Shown here one piece after another: positions 58,940 to 64,000 of a stretch of 64,000 bases of DNA. Each line of letters starts with the position of its first letter. The stretch's first letter is position 1. The DNA lies in NCBI GenBank assembly GCA_003988855.1, contig QYAI01000111.1, forward strand, positions 62,001 to 126,000, written 5' to 3'. Source of the stretch: Arachnopeziza araneosa (taxonomy: Eukaryota; Ascomycota; Leotiomycetes; Helotiales; Arachnopezizaceae). Under the pieces are notes generated by a model. The model had not been told where the DNA came from, made no database searches, and worked only from the letters and a program-made list of their open reading frames with translations. A program made the translations under genes and the position numbers.

Positions 58940-60505
58940 TCAGGCCTTTCCAAACCGACCTCTTACACCACCACTTCTGACAGCCGGGGCAGAAATATCT
59001 CTCCGTACTCCAGCCTCACCCATCTGCTTTCGAGGTGTCATAGTTCCTTGAGCTAGACTCCTTGCTCTACCTCTGCGCTCGCGGATCATTGCTAATGCCT
59101 CCTCTCTGCTCATTGTTGGACTGAGCGCTGGGTCTAGGCTCGATGGTAGAGGGGTAAGATCTGGTGCATCTGCTAACGGTATGCGAGTTGTTGTGCTAAT
59201 AGTATGAAACTGGACTATATTCTGTGTCAATGTTGATTCGTCCGAAGGCGAAGATATTGTTTGCGTTGGAGACGATTCTTGGATGGGACTTGAAGCTGGA
59301 CTTGGAGATGTAGGAGCTTCGAGAAGAGAAGCAAGTGAAGCACGCGTATCAATCGCTTGTGGAACTATCGCTGCTGTAGGGGGCTCGCAAGATGGCGTGC
59401 GTGCAAATGTGCGGTCTGGTTCATGGATTGGAATATGCTTCTTTGCTGGGGAGATCCAAGGACTTTCTTCAACTTCCGAAGTGGGACTGGGGATGATGTT
59501 TTCTTCAGCAACTAAAATTATGCTTTTCACAGGTTCTGGCTTGGCAGAACTTTGAAGCTTGCTTTCTAGTTCGAGAAAGTCGACTTGGTCGTAAGCTCGG
59601 CTCGCAAGATGTTGGGACCATTCTAGGCGCATGCGAATGTCTTCTAATTCTTCTTCGCTTGCTGCAGAACTTGTGATTGTAATGAGATCGAGACTCTTTC
59701 GTGCCTTCTTTGGACTTGCGAACTCATCATCCTGAGATATCGGGAGAGGTATGCGACCTTCAGCAGCGATTCGTGCGACCTCCTCATTCTTAGCCACTGT
59801 CCTTAATGCATCGCGTTCCTGTTCGATAAGTTTGATCTTCTCTGCCATCTGTGCCAATTCTTCTTGCGCTCCAACTAACTGGTACCTCGCTGCAAATGCT
59901 TCTTGTTCTCTTTTCATACTCCTCGCCTTTTCCACATCAAGCTCGCCTTGCATAGTCTTGAGGGAAGATCGAGAAGCTTTCAACTCTTCTTGTAGCTTGA
60001 CTAGAGATGATTGTGACTTGAAGGATTCTTTTCTAGCGCGTCGGATCTCTTTCTCCCAGAGAGCTTGAGTGTGCGCGTGGGTTTCTTTTGCGCGGCCATA
60101 GTTTTCCTACTTAATTAGGCCATTTTCAAGTCAAAGAATCTGGAAAGAGCTTACCATTACGCTCTCTAACCTTTCACCAACCCTCCGTTCCCTCTCTTTG
60201 CCTTCGTCAACACTCTTCCGCAAAGCCCTAGCTTCCTCTCGATACCGTCGCATCTCGCTTTCCGCTTCCTCTCTTCCTAGCATCGCGCGCTTCAGAGCAG
60301 CATCGTTTGTCTTCCTTTCTAGCTGTTTCCCTTGGAACGCTAGACTGTTGAAAGCTTGAACTTTATCGTGGACACTACTATCGCGCGAGTGTGATGAGAT
60401 ATGGGACTCATCGTAGATCTGTGAGCTTCGTTGGATATTGACGCGTTCAGGGGACACCGCGAAGAGCGGTCCCGCAGAGGACGGGAAGGTATAATTGCTG
60501 TCCAT
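58940..60505 (-). CDS. Coiled-coil protein, Cut12/SnaD-like spindle pole body candidate
   Basis: Two exons, 60505-60155 and 60106-58940, giving 505 aa in frame. After a short N-terminus, residues about 38-75 have VHDKVQAFNSLAFQGKQLER and DAALKRAMLGREEAESEMRR, then a long coiled coil to about residue 230 (EARALRKSVDEGKERERRV, SSLVKLQEELKASRSSLK, LIEQERDALRTVAKNEEVA). The C-terminal half is low-complexity, rich in Ser/Pro/Thr, with a short conserved REEALAMIRERRGRARSL and a basic Gly/Arg end (SGGVRGRFGKA). The AALKRAMLGREEAE block resembles the Cut12-type spindle pole body family as I remember it. Without a search the assignment is tentative; the coiled-coil structure is certain. Confidence 0.6.
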
Positions 60506-61602
60506 CTGATAATAGAGAGAGCTTCGCACGGCGTAACTCTGAAAGTGTTGAGATGCAGCAGATATTGTACGTCGATAATTATGTAGATGGTCCGAGTGGA
60601 TGTGTTTACTTTTGGTGGGGACGCGGATTGGGACTAGTGGCCTTGGTTGCTAGGGGCGAAGGGACTATGGTAATGCTGTCGGAAATAATTAACATCAAGA
60701 AGTGCATAATTTTCGCCTTGTGCTTTCGGCACAAGAGTGATTCTGCAAGTCTTCTTTAAATTAGAGTGTTTTATGAGTCCTAGTCTAACGATGATAGTCT
60801 ACAGCTACTTTTTAGCAAGCAATTGCATGCATCACTGCTGATTTTCAACGCAAGAACAGGCACAAGACTTGAAGCCATTTTAAGACTTTACAGTGGAGCT
60901 TCTAGGGTTTAGTTTTTGAGTTCTAGTGTCCTCTCCCCTTTCCGGATGCCTTCCGCTTGTGGAGATAGATTATTGGCCTGAACGAAGTTAAGGAGAAAAT
61001 ATTAGATGAGGTTTGATGAGGTTTGATATCGATGAGTTCAGATGGCTTGGGAAGGGAAATATAAGTGAACGGTCCATAATTGATGCTTCCGGGTAAATGG
61101 AAAATATTGATACAAGCGCTCAAGGCGTCTAACATAGATCTCATTGCATTGAGGCTCTGGAAGGATCCGCACTGATGGAGGAAAGGAGGCGGTCAGAAAA
61201 AGCCTCAAATTTGGGGGTCAGCATGAAATGTGCTGGTTGTCGAGCGATAAGGTCACCAAAGATATTTACCAAAAGCTCTCGCGATGAGGTATGAACAAAG
61301 AATTCTTAGACATGATCCAAAGGGGAGCCTTCTACTTGTAATCCAGCAGATACTCAAAAATTCTTCCCTTATTGATCTTGCTGCCTCATAACTGCGGCCA
61401 TCTCGGTAAAAGTCGGAGGACTAATTTGCACTAGCTTGGGTGGCCTCTGCTAAATTTTAACTCGCAAGCTGGTCCTCCTCGAAACCTTTCCGCATACAAA
61501 TATTTTCGTTGAACTCGATCCTTCTTCGACTTCCATCTACATCCCTTTCTTTACTTCTGCATCTCCCCTCAGTCCTTTGATCTTTGATCACCATTCGCAA
61601 TC
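60506..61602. other. Divergent promoter, coiled-coil protein / ADP-ATP carrier
   Basis: 1.1 kb between divergent starts. The 61.5-61.6 kb part is pyrimidine-rich, as usual upstream of highly expressed fungal genes. No gene found. Confidence 0.5.
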
Positions 61603-63114
61603 ATGAGTAACGAAGCCCCAAAGAAGGCCTCCGTTATGGGAGTGTAAGTTCCAACTCCCTTTCTTCTGACACCTATACAATTCCTTGTGATCGCGTTTAA
61701 GTTTCGACCACGAATCTAAATCATCGTATCTCAACCTCAATCGTTCTCAATTGGCATCAATCGATGGCATAGAGATGCGCTAGATGGTCGGGAACGACGA
61801 TGTCAGCTTCGTTATTGCTCAATGGCATTGCCAGCAAAAACTTCGTAGACCATCAATCAGCTAGACCTGAAGCTAACATTCTTCTTCATAGTCCTCCTTT
61901 CGTTATCGACTTCTTGAGTATGTCTACCTCTACAATTATATGATGATCAATATCGCTATCGCTTGCGAACAATTGTTGATGATCGATCCAATTTGGGGGC
62001 CAGCAGAAAATACAAGAAGCTAACTTGCGATAACAGTGGGTGGTGTCTCTGCTGCCGTCTCAAAGACTGCTGCTGCTCCCATTGAGCGTGTCAAGCTCTT
62101 GATCCAAAATCAGGTACGTTTTTATGCTTCTACAGCTTCTAAACAATTATCCTTCCCAGGTCTCCGCATCGGGTTCTGCCGATTTGGGTTTCGAGCATGT
62201 GTGGACCTGAACAGGCATATTTGATCGCATATCTCTAAATTTTTGATCAGCCGCTAACTTTTTTTTAGGATGAGATGTTAAAGTCAGGTCGTCTTGATCG
62301 CAAGTACGATGGTATCATTGAGTGCTTCAAACGTACCACTGCCCAAGAAGGTGTTGCATCGCTGTGGAGAGGAAACACTGCCAACGTTATTCGTTATTTC
62401 CCGACACAAGCCTTGAACTTTGCTTTCCGTGATACCTACAAGTCCATGTTTGCCTTCAAGAAGGAGCGTGATGGATATGCCAAGTGGATGGCCGGTAACT
62501 TGGCTTCCGGTGGTGTAGGTTTATTTCCGGCCTCGCAAATTTGCAATTGCTAATTTCTGTAGGCTGCCGGTGCCACTTCCCTCCTCTTCGTCTACTCCCT
62601 CGATTACGCCCGTACCCGTCTTGCCAACGACAACAAGAACGCCAAGTCTGGTGGTGACCGTCAATTCAACGGCCTGGTCGATGTCTACAAGAAGACCCTC
62701 GCTTCTGATGGTATTGCCGGTCTCTACCGTGGTTTCGGTCCTTCCGTCCTTGGTATAGTCGTTTACCGTGGTCTGTACTTCGGTATGTACGATTCGATCA
62801 AGCCTGTTCTCCTTGTCGGTCCTCTTGAGGGTAACTTCCTTGCTTCCTTCCTTCTCGGATGGGGTGTTACCACTGGTGCCGGTATTGCTTCTTATCCTCT
62901 TGATACTATCCGTCGTCGTATGATGATGACCTCCGGTGAGGCCGTCAAGTACAAGTCTTCCATGGATGCCGCCCGTCAAATCGTCGCCAAGGAGGGTGTC
63001 AAGTCTCTCTTCAAGGGTGCTGGTGCCAACATTCTCCGTGGTGTCGCTGGTGCAGGTGTCTTGTCCATCTACGATCAAATGCAGGTCTTGATGTTCGGCA
63101 AGGCCTTCAAGTAA
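61603..63114 (+). CDS. aac: Mitochondrial ADP/ATP carrier
   Basis: Five exons: 61603-61643, 61892-61917, 62037-62113, 62269-62514, 62563-63114, giving 313 aa. The first two introns are long (248 and 119 bp). Three mitochondrial-carrier repeats are present, each with the P-x-D/E-x-x-K/R signature: [26 protein letters not shown] and [13 protein letters not shown]. The RRRMMM hexapeptide identifies ADP/ATP carriers specifically. Other landmarks: [36 protein letters not shown]. It exchanges cytosolic ADP for matrix ATP across the inner membrane. Sequence has strong codon bias (GTC, CTC, CGT) expected for high expression. Confidence 0.97.
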
Positions 63115-64000
63115 ACGGTACGTAAATGTAGTATAGACGGTTGGACGGTGGACGTAATAGAGTTGAAGAGGAAGTGGCTGGTCATATAAGCGATGGCAAG
63201 GTGGATCATCCATTGCTATGGTGTTGGAGCAACGTTGCGGTGGATTTGGGAAGGTCTTACCCGGAATCACCGCTGTACTTTATTACCTAGGCAATTTCTC
63301 TGATGTGTTTCCTCATTAAATCTGGCCTCGTTTTCATTCGGTCCTCGTGTTGACACTATTGATTAGTCGTTTCTTGCTTGCTTGCATGGCCTGATAGATT
63401 GATGGAAGGATGGACGGGGTGTTGGTACAATACGAATGGGACGATCACTCTAAACTTTTTATCTTGATTCGTGAAAGGATGATTTTTGCCTTGGCTTGAA
63501 CGGGGGAGTTTTTGAATTCAAGAAGCAATAACCTCCCTCCCTGCTTCCTCCCTTGAGTTTCCTTTAATGATCTTCGTCTGTACATCCTGAAGTTTGTAGC
63601 AGTGTTCTCTTGAGGATATAATGAACCGCTAAATTGGTCCTTTGCCTTGCAAAGGTGCTGGCAAGCCTCACCTCTTTGGCTTCATTTGACTTTCTTCAAT
63701 GGGGCGGAAAACTCGGGTTCACGGCAAGCTCCAGTATAAAGGCTCGTAGGCTCAAAAAGATAATGGCAAATTATATTTTCGGAAAGAGAAAAACATTTGT
63801 GGGAGAGGTAAATCTTGGGTGATTCTGCTGACATAAGCTACTGCCATAACTGATTTATTTCTTGTCACTATAAAGCTATGGAGGCCTCGAACTGATTATC
63901 TCACACTGGGATATTTCCATGACAATTTCTCTTTCCATCTTTAGATCTAACGCTTTTTCCATACTATACTAGCGTAATTCTTTTTCCTAGTTGCTTATCT
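63115..64000. other. Intergenic, right edge of window
   Basis: 3' flank of the carrier gene; no supported gene to the window end. Confidence 0.5.

Noticed and set aside
62521..63270. 249-codon minus-strand frame opposite the ADP/ATP carrier
   Set aside because: Shadow of the strongly codon-biased carrier exons.
1..64000. CRISPR arrays, phage, bacterial operons
   Set aside because: Spliced eukaryotic genes throughout; no spaced repeat arrays.

Overview
The window is nuclear DNA of a filamentous ascomycete. Genes have one to five short introns (mostly 43-60 bp, GT..AG), long intergenic spaces, and single-gene transcription units on both strands. Protein families typical of Pezizomycotina are present: a NACHT-ankyrin STAND protein, a RID/Masc1-type cytosine methyltransferase, a Zn2Cys6 regulator, a GAF hybrid histidine kinase and a cupredoxin-like GPI protein. 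The overall gene style suggests Leotiomycetes (Helotiales, possibly Sclerotiniaceae), but that placement is inference and no marker was searched. Exon models below were assembled by hand. Every intact multi-exon model keeps one open frame from ATG to stop.

Layout: 0.3-1.4 kb secreted alpha/beta hydrolase (+). 1.9-5.9 kb NACHT-ankyrin NLR-like gene (-). 6.7-8.5 kb CCCH zinc-finger protein (+). 9.0-9.3 kb a tiny repeat ORF that could encode a GGNDGA-repeat peptide (-). 10.2-11.8 kb unknown membrane protein (+). 12.2-14.8 kb RID-like DNA methyltransferase (-). 16.9-17.8 kb SRP19/Sec65 (-). 18.5-19.9 kb Pex22-like protein (-), divergent from eIF2B-gamma at 20.3-22.1 kb (+). A 4.9 kb gene-poor stretch leads to a C2H2 zinc-finger regulator (27.0-28.2 kb, +).

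28-34.5 kb is a decayed region. It holds an eroded coding remnant (30.6-31.6 kb) and a clear cytochrome P450 pseudogene (32.6-34.3 kb, -). 35.1-37.5 kb Zn2Cys6 regulator (-). 38.8-43.3 kb GAF hybrid histidine kinase (+). 43.9-44.8 kb membrane protein broken by an in-frame TGA (+), facing an unknown 511-aa protein at 44.9-46.5 kb (-). An AT-rich stretch carries tRNA-Arg(ACG) at 48.4 kb.

49.8-64 kb is mostly housekeeping: uS7/Rps5 and eS25/Rps25 as a divergent pair, a cytochrome b5-fold (MAPR) protein, a cupredoxin-like GPI protein and a small cysteine-rich secreted protein separated by a 2.3 kb divergent spacer, CENP-X/MHF2, a Cut12/SnaD-like coiled-coil protein, and the mitochondrial ADP/ATP carrier.

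The genes do not form one pathway. Points of most interest are the repeat micro-ORF, the NLR whose P-loop is encoded by a 25 bp microexon, a RIP-type methyltransferase in the same window as nonsense-mutated genes, and a recurrent CACGTGAT element upstream of several genes.
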